Assembly (NCBI RefSeq): GCF_041296385.1
Contig: NC_091013.1
Span: forward strand, 7,082,001-7,146,000
From: Aphelocoma coerulescens
Taxonomy: Eukaryota; Chordata; Aves; Passeriformes; Corvidae
Direction of reading: 5' to 3'
DNA: 64,000 bases
Shown here: piece by piece, positions 37,764 to 49,740 of the stretch
How positions within the stretch are numbered: position 1 is the first letter of the stretch
Layout: each line of letters starts with the position of its first letter
Translations under genes and position numbers: made by a program
Notes under the pieces: model-generated
What the model was told of the DNA's origin: nothing
The model's input: the letters and a program-made list of their open reading frames with translations, nothing else
Databases searched by the model: none

Positions 37764-38301
37764 AGCTTTCTCAAGTCTGTATGCACATTTGCCTCTGTCC
37801 TCGCCTGCAAAGCAAGAATTCTGTTTGGCTGAGCCCAGCCGTTTGTGAGATGCTGTCTCCTGCATGTCCACCTCACTCTCTGCAGCGGTCTCCCTTTCCA
37901 GAGGAGAATCATTTCCTGTCTGGTCTCCAAAGGATCTCTGCCCTGTCGCTGTTTTACCCAGAACCAGTGAGAAATTACACAATCCAAATTCAAGGAGAAA
38001 AGGAATTGTTTTATTATTTACAAGCTAGGTTATATATTTTTGTATGTGAGAGAGCATGATATGATTGGTCGCTTGACCAGCCACCCCCTAGAGGGATTGG
38101 CTGAGGTTCTCTAACACCCATTCAAAATATTTTTTCCAGAGTACCAAAACAAGGCTGGAAAACAAACCCAGGTGCAGAGATAGAGAATTAGTTTACAAAA
38201 CTGTCTTTCACTGTTTCTCAGATAAAGCATGAGAAAGAAAAACTTCACAAAATGTTTCAGTAGCTGGAAAATTGCTCTGCTCCTGCCTTTTAGCATCTAC
38301 A
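37764..38301 (-). mobile_element. LTR-like block, minus strand, ERVK-type
   Basis: On the minus strand the block starts TGTAGATGCTAAAAGG, continues with a U3-like region, and has an AATAAAACAATTCC poly(A)-signal region (about 37998-38015) near the expected R. TTGCCC flanks it on both sides (37758-37763 and 38302-38307), matching the 6-bp target duplication of class II elements. The distal end reads CT instead of CA on the minus strand, so either the end has mutated or the boundary is chance. No internal retroviral sequence is present. Confidence 0.5.
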
Positions 38302-38307
38302 TTGCCC

Positions 38308-40344
38308 ATCCAGGTAGATGCCTCTGCTGACCATAACATATCTCACTTGATGCTACTGCAGCCTGAGGCATGGAGGGATATTTCACCATCCTGCACTCTT
38401 TACAAGCTTTAGAAGTTCAGATTTTCATTCTTTAAAAAAAAAAAGAAAACAGTAAGTGTCAGTTGCTAGTAACAATCTTTTAAAAGGCAGAGGTTCTCCA
38501 AGGATTCTGTGTGCACCGGGAGTTTTAGTGTTCGGAGATGCAATGAGGCAGCTCCATTGATCATCACATAACCCATTAAATCATTTATTGTTGAAGTCTC
38601 TCTACAAAATCCCTTTTAAAAAACAGAGAATATTTTGTATTATTTATTACAAAATCCTCTTCTGCCAACAGCAAGACTCGCTTCATACAGAACTTCAATA
38701 ATGGTAAACTAACTGATTTACTGCAAAGTAACTGATTTACTGGAATACCTCTTACATTTTTAATAGCTCTGTCTGTATGCCTGCTGTTATTTGCACCCTG
38801 CAAAAGTGGCATATGAAATAAAGGACAGATGTTCTGAAAGTTGAAAAAGAGCGCCATAGTTTTAATGAACAGCTACCTGTCTGAGACCTCTGCTGGGAAA
38901 AAAAAATTCCATTTCTAGGTGGCTTCTGAAGAATAGGATTTAAACATGTTAGAATGTATTTTAGACCCCACTGATGTCCCTTTTGAAAGGCAGAACCCTG
39001 ACTGAGGATAAAGAGGGATCTTCTCCAACAGAACATGGATTTATCAAGACTCGGAGATTACTTTTGCTCTACCAAAGATCAACTCTGAGAATCCATTTTG
39101 GACAACACATTTTGGTTTTGTGCTCTAATGCACCAACAAGAGTAGTCAATTTTCTCTTCATAAAGTGGACACTTATTTCAGTGGGCTGGAATAATAACAT
39201 ACTTATTCTGTTCACACCAGAGAACTGGTGACCATCTTAATTTCCAGAATTACAGAATAAATTAAGTTGGAAAAGACCTCTGAGATCATCATCAAGTCCA
39301 ACCTAATTTAAAGTAACTGCCAAACAGCAGAAGTTTAAATTTAAATAGGTGTATAGAAGAAAGTAAAGTGTCAATACTATATGGTACAAAGGTGCAGCAG
39401 GTCAAATTCAGCCTAAGTGCCTCTCCTCTGACCCTCCTAGCTCAGTACAAATTTGGCTTGATGTACTGAAAGTGATGGGAATCAGCTGCAGACTGGTTGC
39501 AGGGATTACTGTTTATTCATGGCTCACACAATCTGCACAGAGAAATTGAAGCAGTTAATGCTACGTGGTTCCTTGAAATTCAAAGCATTAAAATTCCAAA
39601 TGTGGCAGATTTTGAAAGTGTCCAGCAAGAATAAACAACTGATTGTTTCTACTGAGAGTTGGAATCATAGTGAGCAATATATGAAGGACAAGCACAACCC
39701 AGCCTGATTTAAAGGGTCACACAATTGAATTGGGCGGGGTTTTCCCCTCTCTTAATCCCCTGCAAAGCTTATAGACAATGCTGCTTTAGGTACCTAAGAG
39801 TTTTGGACATAAAGCCTCATGAAAACGGTATCTCCTTAAACTGTTTTGTCTCAGCTGAATATAAACCCTCTTTCTAACCCCATTCAGTTCCACACATGAC
39901 ACACGGATTTCAATTCAAGCAGCTTAATCTCATTTCAGAAACTAAGCCCAGGCAAGCATGGCAGAGAGCTGTCAGAAGCATGGATACTTCTCTTTGCATT
40001 TTGATATAAGCCTGTTCTTGTGACATGTAATTGCACATGAAGATTTTGCATCACAGGGATGTGCTCTACCGTGCTGCTGATGCAAAGAAGGTTTGTTGAA
40101 GCAGGTTTCATGTTACCCAATAATCTACATGAGGAATTACATCCCACTCTTGTATCTGCCCAGGCTGTTAAACTAATCAGTAGGGAAGGAAAATGAAAGG
40201 GAAGACACGAGGGCACTACTATCTGACTTAGAACTCAGAGTTAAAAGCTTGTAAATGACATTGAATAGGATCCCTTCCTGCAAGAGGTAAGACCAGGGTT
40301 TTAGACAACAAGGAAGACATACATGGTTACAGACAGACAGGCAG
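38308..40344. other. Non-coding unique sequence with a CR1 stub
   Basis: About 2 kb of unique sequence interrupted by a short minus-strand CR1 stub at 39243-39315 (listed). No other feature recognised. Confidence 0.5.
39243..39315 (-). mobile_element. CR1 LINE 3'-end stub, minus strand
   Basis: CCAGAATTACAGAATAAATT, then TTGGAAAAGACCTCTGAGATC and AAGTCCAACC, is the reverse complement of a CR1 terminus. Only about 70 bp is left. Confidence 0.8.
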
Positions 40345-40557
40345 ACATTTTTTGCGAGAAGAGTGGTGAAATAGTGGAACTGGTTGCCCAAAAAGGTGGC
40401 AAATGCCCCATCCCTGGAAACATTCAAGGCTGTGTTGGACAGGGCTCCAAGCAACCTGATTTAGTTGAAGAGGCCTCTGCTCATTAGAAGGGGGTTGGAC
40501 TACGTGGCCTTTAAAGGTGCCTTCCAACCCAACCATTCTATGAATCCATGATTCTAT
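40345..40557 (+). mobile_element. CR1 LINE 3' end
   Basis: Has the CR1 phrases GGAACTGGTTGCCCAAAAAGG, CATCCCTGGAAACATTCAAGG, GGGTTGGACTACGTGGCC and CTTCCAACCCAACCATTCTATG, with a decayed terminal repeat ATCCATGATTCTATAA. It is strongly 5' truncated. Confidence 0.92.
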
Positions 40558-41299
40558 AAAAGCACAAGGAAAAAGGCAGTGAATACCAGTCAGTCTGCCA
40601 GCAGAACATCCACAGATGAGCCACCTCAACTTTTCATTTAGCTCACAAAACGAAAGCAAAATCCTTTCCCTACCAGTATGCTGTGGGAGTAATCACATAT
40701 GAAAATGGGAATCAGCCCTCAATGCTTCCCACCAGCTTTCAAAAGAAATCAACTTAATGTGGCTAACAAGTCACACTTAGATATGAATGAATTGCAGCCA
40801 AATGCAAACCTGACAGTTCAATTATAAAATATGTCAAGGCCTTCCAGGAATGATTAGCCCCATAGCATTGAATAAGGTTACCAGAGGCATGACTGACTAA
40901 TTGGCAATGCAGCATTAATTTTTAAATGACAAACAGCATCTTACTGATGTGGGTTGCTAAAAGGACAAACTATAGCACTTGGTAACTGGTGGCACATGTG
41001 TCTAAAGGGCTCATCTCTACCTTGAGAAACGAACAACATCTAAGGGGTTGGATAGCTGCCTGGCAAAGATCACAACCTACAAAGTTATTAGGGCTAGAGC
41101 CTCCTTTTTGTCCCTAGATGAAGGACTGCTGGCTGGCATCATGGTTGATAAAGTTAAGACACTTTTAATTAGCAAAAAAATATATACATTGTTTTTTATG
41201 GAAAATAGTATTTCCAGATGCTGTAGAGACATTTTATTGGGGAAGTTGAATCAGGGAAATTAGTGACCGATGTGGCTGCTGTGGAAATGTGGTAACTGT
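40558..41299. other. Non-coding sequence between two CR1 fragments
   Basis: About 740 bp of unique sequence, no recognised feature. Confidence 0.5.
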
Positions 41300-41725
41300 T
41301 TCCAAACATCGTGAAAAATAAGGTGCTGGAAGTACTCAGCAAGGATTTCTGAAGAGAAAATCATGACTGACCAACCTGATAGCCTTGAACAGCTCAGTGG
41401 ATAAAGGGAGAGCTTTGGGTATTGGGTATCTTGAGTTGAGTAAGGATTTCAACATTGCTTGCTCTAACATCCCCTTTTCCAAACTGATTAAGTGTGGACT
41501 CGGGAAGTGGACAAAGAGCTGGACTGAGAACTGGCCAAACTGCCAGGTTCAAAGGGTTATAATCAGTGGCATGAAGTCAGCTGGAGTTGAGTCACTAGTG
41601 GTGTGCCCCAGGGATCTACAACTGTAGAACTGGGCCAGTACTGTTTATCATCCTCATTAATGATCCAGATGATGGGAGTGTTCCCTCAGCAAGTTTGCAA
41701 ACACATCAGCGGGTGCTGAACAACT
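41300..41725 (+). mobile_element. CR1 LINE ORF2 fragment (reverse-transcriptase region), decayed
   Basis: ATCATGACTGACCAACCTGATAG, then a decayed copy of the segment before the RT motif, GTGTGCCCCAGGGATCT (remains of the GVPQGS motif) and TTTATCATCCTCATTAATGATC (remains of the F-x-I-x-I-N-D-L motif). Frames are broken by stops and shifts. The 3' UTR is absent. Confidence 0.8.
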
Positions 41726-42705
41726 GATTGTGCCTTGCTTGCTTGGCTTTTTCTTAAATTTTATTTCTCTCTTTATTAGCTCCCTTTTTATTACAAGTAC
41801 TATTATAATATATTATAATATATTATATTTTACTGTATTTCAATTATTGAACTGTTCTTATCTCAAGCCAAAGGTTTTGTCTTTTTCTGATTCCTCTTCC
41901 CATCCCACTGTGGGAGATGCTCAAGCCACAGAAAGAACTTGTTGTTGTAGTACACCCAAGAACAGACAAGTATATGTATTTTGCAATGATAAAACATGTT
42001 TTAATACATGTTATTCATCATATATTTCTGCGTGAGAGTGGTGGTAACTGAATTTCTCCATTCAGCTGGACAGACACACATCAATTAATTCATGTTCCTG
42101 TAGCACCACAGGAATTATTCTCATATTTTGTATTTTTAAAAAATTTAAATGTGGAGTGCTCATTAGCTCATTTAAAGTACTTGTTTTATACAGTCATGAC
42201 TGCAAATATTCATTCTTGTCAACATAAGTTTCAGAAAGTGTAACCCTTTAATACTTTGAAATAAACTAGAAACTGAACTTGCAGCAACTGCTGGAATAAA
42301 GTTCTTTGCAAAATCTTATTTGCCTTGTTGCTGTTCATGGGCATGGAGCAGATGGATTAAGTTTATTTATTATAAGTAGCACATAGAAATTTTTCCGGTC
42401 TGCTTTCTGGGTTGCCTTCTTTTAAGTTGTGATGTACACACAACTACTGTTTGTATTTAAAAATTGGAGTAAATACACACTCAAAGCTGATTTTATAGTA
42501 AAATTGCAGGATAGAGTTAAGGCTATTTATATGGCACATGGATCAGACACATTAGGACATGATTAATTTTTTTTAAGCATTTTCTAAATTCTTCTTTACA
42601 AATCAGAATATTTCTTTTGGGATTGATCACAACACTATTAAGGCATTGAATTGTATTTTTAAATTAAAACCCTGTTGATATAATTTTTTATCATAAGATA
42701 AATAT
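41726..42705. other. AT-rich non-coding sequence
   Basis: Very AT-rich, with TATTATAATATATTATAATA near 41803-41830. No repeat family or gene recognised. Confidence 0.5.
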
Positions 42706-42889
42706 AAAGATATAGACATAGATATAGATTATTAGATATATAGATAGATATAGATATAGATAGAGATAGAGATAGAGATAGAGATAGAGATAGAGATAGA
42801 GATAAAGATATAGATATAGATATAGATATAGATATAGATATAGATATAGATATAGATATAGATATAGATAGATATAGATATAGATATAA
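42706..42889 (+). repeat. (GATAGA)n/(GATATA)n hexanucleotide array
   Basis: Imperfect GATATA/GATA units lead into about eight GATAGA units (about 42758-42803), then about 13 GATATA units to 42888. This is a compound satellite whose unit switches midway. Confidence 0.93.
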
Positions 42890-45800
42890 AACAGTTCTTA
42901 CAAATTACTTTATAGGTTTGTCTCCCAATTCTCTGAAGAAAAAGAAGTTTATAAATATCTTTTGAATGTGGAATTTAGATATTAAACACTTTGATAAGTT
43001 ACAGCCAGGCTCAGAACCAGATTTAGTCAAAAGATGAAGATTGTATGTATTCAAACCAAAGACTGACTTGAATAGATATAAACTTTTTTTTTTTCCTGTT
43101 TCTCAGAATATTTTGTTCCATGGTCTGGCCTTTCTAATGTAAATTATTTCAATCAACATATGCCAGAAAGAGCAAACACATGTATAGTGGAACCTGCAAT
43201 AAGATTTCAGGGTGTAAAGGTGTGATCCCAAGCTCCCAAGTCACTTCAGCAGGACTTCATGCATTATGGAGAATGTATGATATATTACATATGCTGAGAC
43301 TTTTGAGTATTGCATAAAACAAAACAGAAAAAAAAAAAGAAATTTAAGTATTAATAAGAATTCCACTTACTACAGTGTCAAAGACATATGAGAAATAAAA
43401 ATTGAAATACCTGGAAAAAATATGTTAAAACACTGTGACTGAAAAGAACAAAACAAAACATAGAAAAGCAAAAAAAGGAAATAAATAATGGATGAATTAG
43501 TGGTTCCTCTTGCATTGTTAAAACACAATAGAGGATCAAATTACATTAAAAGAGAACCTAACATAAAAGCTTCTTTTTGGAAGAAGAAGTGTCAACATTC
43601 TCAGAATCCATCTTCAATTCAGCAAAAACATAAAAAGGAAAAAAAACAACAAAAATTGATTTGGATGTCTGCTTTTTTCCTTTTGGGTTGACTTTTTATC
43701 AAGTTGATAAGCTTGCGAACCTAAAAAAATTATCCTTATTCACCTCGGTGTTGAAATAGGTGTGTAAACACTGTATAGACAGAAAGTTAAGCAAATACAT
43801 AGAAAATCTTTGCAAAAAAATTGGAATTATATAAAAGCTATTCATCCTGCATGCAGTCCCATGGTAATATTAACATTTTTCAGTATGTCTGGTGATTTCC
43901 AGAGTGACATCTGCTCAGACAGTGACTGATCTCCCTCAGCCCTCTGCTTTCACTTTATTTTATTCTCATAGCAGAGTCGAGGGGTCTGTTACTGCTTTTA
44001 TTAAGGTCTCTGGGAGTTTTGCCATCTCCTCAGGCCTCACTTTGATAAGAAAAAATTGGGCTCATGCTGCTGAAATCCAAACCATAAGCAATTTCCAACG
44101 TGGTCTTTTCCACACAGTAATTTCTCTACCTGGGCACAAGAACAAATGTAGGAACACATAATCCAGTCTCTGTTCTCACTGGTGAATACTTGTGTAACAA
44201 ATCCTATTAAAAACTATTGATACACCTAAACCAGAACTTCTTCTCATCACCATTATTTCTGTGACAGGGAGGTTTATTGGTCAGACTGACAACTGGAGTG
44301 AATATTAGACCTTATTGTCCTTTTGGAAATGAGCAAGGTCTGGGAAGGGGCAGCACTTCAGCCTTTCCTCATGCCAGCCTGTCAGATGCAGCCACCCTCT
44401 GCTGTGCTCTGGAATGATTTTCTGCTGCTACTTAGCACGCCAGAGTTGAGGCTTTTTTCCTGCTCTGGTTCCTCTTTGCTTCTGAGGGTAGGATTCAGAT
44501 GCATAAGTGCATCTGAGATTGTATTTTTTGTTTGGATACCCCATCTGTCCATTAGCTGTATCTCCAGAAGGGATGGCTTGGAAGAAGCCCTGTAGCATCT
44601 CTCCCATCCCTCTGCAAACATCTGCAAACATGAGGGTGTCCAAAGTGACCTTACATGTTTATATTTAGGCAAACAAACTATGCTCTGTTTGACAAACTTG
44701 CTTTTCACTTTACAGTTCGCCCTTCCCAATCTCCAAGAATGACCTTGCACATGGAAATTCACCAAGACTCTTTGGTTTTCAGCTGGCTCAGGTGGAGCTG
44801 TCTGGAAGATTATGGTCACATGCAGTCTGTGGCTTAGAGAGTAGAGATTAGGATGCACAACAGAAATGGGAATCTGATAATAGGAACTTGTGCAGAATAT
44901 GGGCTGGGGCACAGTGATCCCCAGTCCCTTTCCTTCTTGGGGAGGCAAAACTGCTGGATGTTGAATATTTGAAACCTGAGGGTATAACAGAAGCTAATGC
45001 TAGTTAGAAGCAAGGGATTGCTTCTCATTTGTCATGAGATCAAATGGTTGGATATGGCTAGATCGCCAGCAAACACAAATTATTTAATTAAAGAAAAAGA
45101 AAGAAATTAACCCCTTGCAACCACGGCAGCTGTGATATCAGGCTGGAAGCTCTTTGGCTGTTTTCATTCTCTCAAGTTTGATCTGCTGTTGAGTTCTGCA
45201 TTTAAAAGAAAGGTAGAAGGATGTACCAGATCAGATCCATGTAAACACGAATATTTGAAGGGAAAAAGGGGTTCCTGTGGTAGGCAGTGTTGACTGTAAA
45301 ACCCTCTGTGTCACCAACAGACCTGTACATCCTTACAGAGCACCAACATCTACATTTTCATGGGGTGATTAACACTCAGGTTTCCTCCCTGAATTTGGGA
45401 GCTTCTTGCTGACTGATCTCCTTAACTCAGCTGCTGAAACTCTCCAGAAGAGCCACACAGGCAGGGGACTGGGAAACAGCAGAAATAAGTGCATTATCCA
45501 GCTGGAGTGGAGGAAGGTGGCCTGCTAAGAAGGTGTGTAGGCAAAAAACTAGTCTTGCTTTCATGGGAGAAAGCACATTCCCCTTTAAACATCTCGCCAT
45601 CTTGAGTGGGGTTGTGCAGAACAACACTGAAAGAAGTATTTTTGTGACAGATAAACTAAATCTGTTGAATTGTTACATGGAAGAGTTTGTAATTACTAAC
45701 ATCAAATACAAACACAAAGCATATTTACTATCAAGAAGAACAAAGTTATGTCTTTGCAATGTTAACAAAAAGATAAGTTTTATAAGCAGTTTTCATACGT

Positions 45801-46819
45801 CATTGTGAAGGCCAAAAATGGAGAAAAATATTTCAGCTTACATAACAAGCAGTGGCCATTACTGGCTCTGTGAAAGACAATGATGGACAGAGTTATGTGC
45901 CCCGAGGTGGGCCTTTATATAGGCTTTCCCTTCACAGCTGTTCAGGGAGGGTTCTTTCCTCTGCTTTGTCAGGAGTCAGCTTAATCCAAAACCTTAATGC
46001 ATCCCTTTAACCAGAGCAGCTGGCAGAGCTCATGAGAGGCTGCCAGGGCTTGCCAGGAGTCCATGATTCCTCTAGCTCTCCCCATCCAGAAGTACTGCCA
46101 CCCTGACTTTCCTCAGAGGATTTCTGGGAGCCCTCCAAAACCCCAGAAGCAGCTACCTGAGGATCTAGAAGGTCTCAAAGAACACCCAGAAGCTGCTGTG
46201 TCTGTTGCCTGTCTCATTTCACACCGTTCAATTCAGTCTTGCGCTTCAACCACCCCTCTAAATCTTGGAGTTCCCCATTTCTGAACATGAGGTGGGGATC
46301 TGGCATTTGATGGAGACGCACTCAGACTAAACATGGAGCTTGTAGAAGGATAAAGCAGAAGGACTTGTTTCCATATGGAGTAATTTGCAATCCCAGTAAC
46401 AGGGACAGGCAAAGAAGAAGCATCACCTCTGCTTTACAGATGTCCAGCTGCAGCATAACTGAAATAAGTGATCTGAAGGCTCAGATAGGATAGGAAAAAG
46501 GTAGGATTGGAAAGGAACAGGAATCCAGTGAAGAACAGCTCGAAAACATGCTATGCCAGTCAGTCTGAAATTTATTTCATTGATCTAATGTATTTTTTCT
46601 TTTTTCTGTATTCAGACAAGATTGCTAAAGCAAGACAAGATTAGCATATAACCTTCACATATATATTTACACAATATATCTTATGTGTATAGAAGCATAT
46701 TAAAAGCTACTATTGGACTTCAGAAATACCTTCCACAAATCTCTCAATTTTCATTATGCAGTTTCCACCTTTATAATCCTGTCACCCTTGTTTCATCTCT
46801 GCTTTCAGAAATCAGAATT
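42890..46819. other. Non-coding unique sequence
   Basis: About 3.9 kb. It includes the longest unexplained open frame (44382-44948, minus, 188 codons), which was rejected as coding, and a TATA-like CTTTATATAGGC at about 45915-45926 with no gene attached. Nothing else recognised. Confidence 0.5.
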
Positions 46820-47240
46820 GGGTGGCTTGGTAAATGAGGGGAGAACAGTAGATATCATCTGTCTAGACTTCAGTAAGGTTTTTGACACTGCTCAGCCAGA
46901 GAGAAAAAGGCTCAGAAGGGACCTCACTGATGTGCACAGATATCAGGGAGGGTGCTAAGAGGACAGGGCCAGGCTCTTGTCAATGATGCTCAACAACAGG
47001 ATGAGAGACAGTGGCCACAAACGGAAACACACGAGGTTCTCTAAATATCAGAAGACATTTTTTCACTGTAGAGGTGACTTGGAACTGGCACAGGTTGGCC
47101 AAGGAGCTGGTGGAATCTCCATCCTTTGAGGTAATTTAAAAAAATACCTGGACATGGTTCTGGACAACATGCTCTAAGTGCCTTGCTTGAGCAGGGGGAC
47201 TGGACCACTAGGTCCTTTCTAACCACAAACATTCTGTGAT
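46820..47240 (+). mobile_element. CR1 LINE with large internal deletion
   Basis: Begins in the RT domain: GTAGATATCATCTGTCTAGAC translates as V-D-I-I-C-L-D-F-S-K-V-F-D-T, a variant of the CR1 V-D-V-I-Y-L-D-F-S-K-A-F-D-T motif. It then jumps at about 46898-46905 straight into 3' UTR text (AAAAGGCTCAGAAGGGACC, CAGAAGACATTTTTTCACTG, GAGCAGGGGGACTGGACCAC) and ends ACATTCTGTGAT. The rest of RT, including the F-A-D-D active-site region, is missing. Confidence 0.88.
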
Positions 47241-48165
47241 AAATTATTTGAGCCTAAACTTTGATTGAAAATTTTTTATAAATCACCTTTTTCAATTGGA
47301 GATCTCCGTTTCACAGGTCTTATAAAACAAAAAATTTAAAATGTGGACTTGGGGAGTTTTTACAGCTTGTCATGCTTCTATTCAATAATTCCTACTAATT
47401 TCCTCTAAAAAGGTACTTGAAAATTAAGTGATCCATAATTTTCAGATTACCAGTCCTTGAAAACTTTCAGGATATCAGTTTTCTTCCTCTATACTGCACA
47501 AGGAAAAAAAAATATCTCAAAACCTCCTCTGGGATAAAACAAATAATTTCCTTCCCACTCCCTATTATTGAGTCCCCAAGTGAAATAGTGGCACCAACAG
47601 AATCAACAGAAGATTTCCACTCACAATTTCCTTTAGGCAAGGCAATATCCTTATGGATTTTATTATGCTCTCCATTTTAAGTATAAAGAATTTGTTTCTA
47701 CGCTGATAGAATCTTTCAAAGCAGTGAGCTTTCTGAAGTTCAGTCTCTGTGAAGTTACTAACATTTTTAATTAATGACATGAAGGCACTCAAATCTCCTT
47801 TGTATAATACAGTGAAATTAAATAAGTTAAAACAACAAAAAACTTCCAATCTTTCTAATAAATTTTAATTCTCTGACTCCTAAGGATTATTAGCAGACGG
47901 TCTGCCTTGTATGATAAAAACTGTGTGATTTTATATCCACCAAGCCTGCCTTTAGCACTGTTAGGTGGGGCACAATTTCACCTGTCTTCATTGCCAGTGT
48001 GAGGAGATCTACTGGATGGTACTTCACCTATTTTGAATAGGGATGCCAAGTAAGATCCAGTGCACTCTTGAAAGGTTAGCATTCTGTCTACATGCTGAAT
48101 TTTCTGATGCTGGGAGATTCAAATTAGATTTTTCAAGCTATTTTAACTTTATTTGACATTTGACA
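47241..48165. other. Non-coding unique sequence
   Basis: About 0.9 kb between a CR1 and the ITPRIPL1-like relic. No recognised feature. Confidence 0.5.
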
Positions 48166-48909
48166 GCATCACAACTGAGACCATTTGCAGGGGCTGCACA
48201 GGAAGCAGGGATTTGAACTCTTGTTTGCCTCCTCAGCCAGGAGGGGAGGTAGCACAGCACATTTTCTGGTCGCTGCTCCGCATGGCCACAGGGGTGTCTC
48301 GCCAGCAAATCCTCCACAGTGCCCAGCTCTAGTGGAAAAAGTGCACAGTGAGTGGCCTCAGGGGCAGAAGCAGCAGAAAGTGAATCATGTCCTTGCAGGC
48401 ATTCAGGAATTTGTAGGCACTGCCAGCTCTCATGGCAGCCCTCAGAGTGTTATTCTTGGGAAGTGCTTGGCAAATGCACCAGAGGTCCCTACCTTATTCG
48501 GGGGCTTCTCTGTAGTGTCATAACAGTCAGGATCATCCTTCCAGTCCTTCTCCTCCTCCTCTACCTGCTCCTGGGCACTGGTGGAGGTTTCCCACTGGCT
48601 GCCATCATCACAGTCAGAGCTTCTCGGCCTGGGCAGCCAGTAGATCCCAAAGAGCACGAGGAGGATTTCAGCACTGACCCAGAACCACCACTCCTGGCAA
48701 GCCAAGAGGAGCATTCTTCCTGGGGTGAGTCCAGACTGCTTCTGCATCCTCTGCTCCATCACCAGCAGCCTGGTCATCTCCAGGATGCGCTCCTTCTCAT
48801 GCTGCCTCAGGAGCTCTTCTGTGACCTTCACTGACGGAAGATCCATCCTCACTGTGTATTGGAGGATGCACAGCACCACCAGGATTTTGGTGATCTTTCC
48901 AGCTCTGGC
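48166..48909 (-). pseudogene. ITPRIPL1-like pseudogene, copy 1 (N-terminal half)
   Basis: Resembles the inositol 1,4,5-trisphosphate receptor-interacting protein-like 1 family, single-pass membrane proteins whose large C-terminal part is a Mab-21-like domain. A frame open from the splice acceptor to 48442 shows the family's order. It has a hydrophobic N-terminus (K-I-L-V-V-L-C-I-L), a charged coiled-coil-like stretch (L-L-R-Q-H-E-K-E-R), a membrane segment (W-W-F-W-V-S-A-E-I-L-L-V-L-F-G), and an acidic linker (E-E-E-E-K-D-W-K-D-D-P-D). After a stop, similarity resumes in shifted frames to 48166, including L-E-L-G-T-V-E-D-L-L-A-R and P-E-N-V-L-C-Y-L-P, then ends, so most of the Mab-21 domain is gone. 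The start codon is replaced: the acceptor CAG (48910-48912) is followed by GCC-AGA where copy 2 has GCC-ATG. At least two frameshifts and the lost start make it non-functional. Family assignment rests on remembered bird sequences. Confidence 0.75.
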
Positions 48910-49330
48910 CTGGAGGAGGGAGAAAGCAGCTCAGCAGGACTGGGTGGTGGGGAGATGGTACCTGGGGCAGCAGGGGAAACTGCTGAAACATAGAGCCCAG
49001 AGACAGGGGCAGCCATCCCCACAGCCCTCAGGGCACTTGGCCCAAGGGTGGAACCTGCCCTGCCCAAGACACTCCCCACAGGCCCTGCACCCTCTCCCCA
49101 GCCCTAGAAGCACCCTGGGTGCTGGTGCTTCTTGTCTGTCCCTCAGTTCAGCCTTCCCCCAGCCTGCCCCACTCACTGCTGCCTCAAGCCACACTGCAGC
49201 AGTGATGCTGCCCCACGGGGCATCTGGGGATATGTTCCCCCTCAGGTCAAAGATACCAGAGGCCCACAGTGACACCCTGCCCAGCCAGGCTGGGCTTTGG
49301 AGAGAAACCAGGTGGAATTCAGATGGAACC
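48910..49330 (-). promoter_or_regulatory. Decayed intron and promoter/first-exon region of ITPRIPL1-like copy 1
   Basis: On the minus strand a pyrimidine-rich tract ends in CTCCTCCAG at 48910, an acceptor for the coding exon. An intact GTGAGT donor-like site lies at 49176-49171, so a short intron of about 270 bp and a non-coding first exon upstream of 49177 are plausible. The region is GC-rich and aligns along its length with 49946-50345, but most CpGs of that copy are here TG or CA. Confidence 0.5.
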
Positions 49331-49334
49331 TGAG

Positions 49335-49740
49335 TTTATGACCTTTGGAAGAAGGGGCAGCTACTCAGGAGGACTGCACAGCTATCATGGGGTTGCGCAG
49401 GGAGAAAATCAGAAGGGCCAAAGCCCAAATAGAACTTAATCTGGTTATATATTAACTGCCATATAAGAGAATAAAAATGTTTCTCTAAGTTCATTAGCAA
49501 CAAAAAGGAGGCTAAGAAGAATCTCCATCCTTTAATGGACAGGAGTAAAATATAGTGAGAGAGAATGAGGAGGAGACAGAGGTATTTAATGCCTTCATTG
49601 CCTCAGTCCTTAGAGTAAGGCCAGTTGTTCTCCATGTAACCAGGACCCTGAACTGGAAAACAGAGATGAGGAGCAGGCAGGAAACAGCACCTGGGCAGAG
49701 GCACCCAAGCAGGATGCAGGCACTGTTAAACTCACTGTTC
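49335..49740 (+). mobile_element. CR1 LINE ORF2 fragment in the first duplicated unit
   Basis: The frame beginning at about 49392 reads R-E-K-I-R-R-A-K-A-Q-I-E-L-N-L, a recognisable avian CR1 ORF2 segment just before the RT domain. The following text still resembles the N-K-K... and N-A-F-I-A-S-V stretch, with stops. It begins at ACCTTTGGAAGAAGGGGCAG (49341), a phrase repeated at 50400, and lies upstream of the pseudogene promoter in both units. Confidence 0.82.

Noticed and set aside
44382..44948. 188-codon open frame on the minus strand
   Set aside because: It resembles no protein family, has no repeated domain or signal, and a frame of this length is roughly what one expects once by chance in 64 kb of six-frame sequence.
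48725..49333. 202-codon plus-strand frame
   Set aside because: It is antisense to the ITPRIPL1-like exon and its GC-rich promoter region; the peptide looks like translated GC-rich non-coding DNA.
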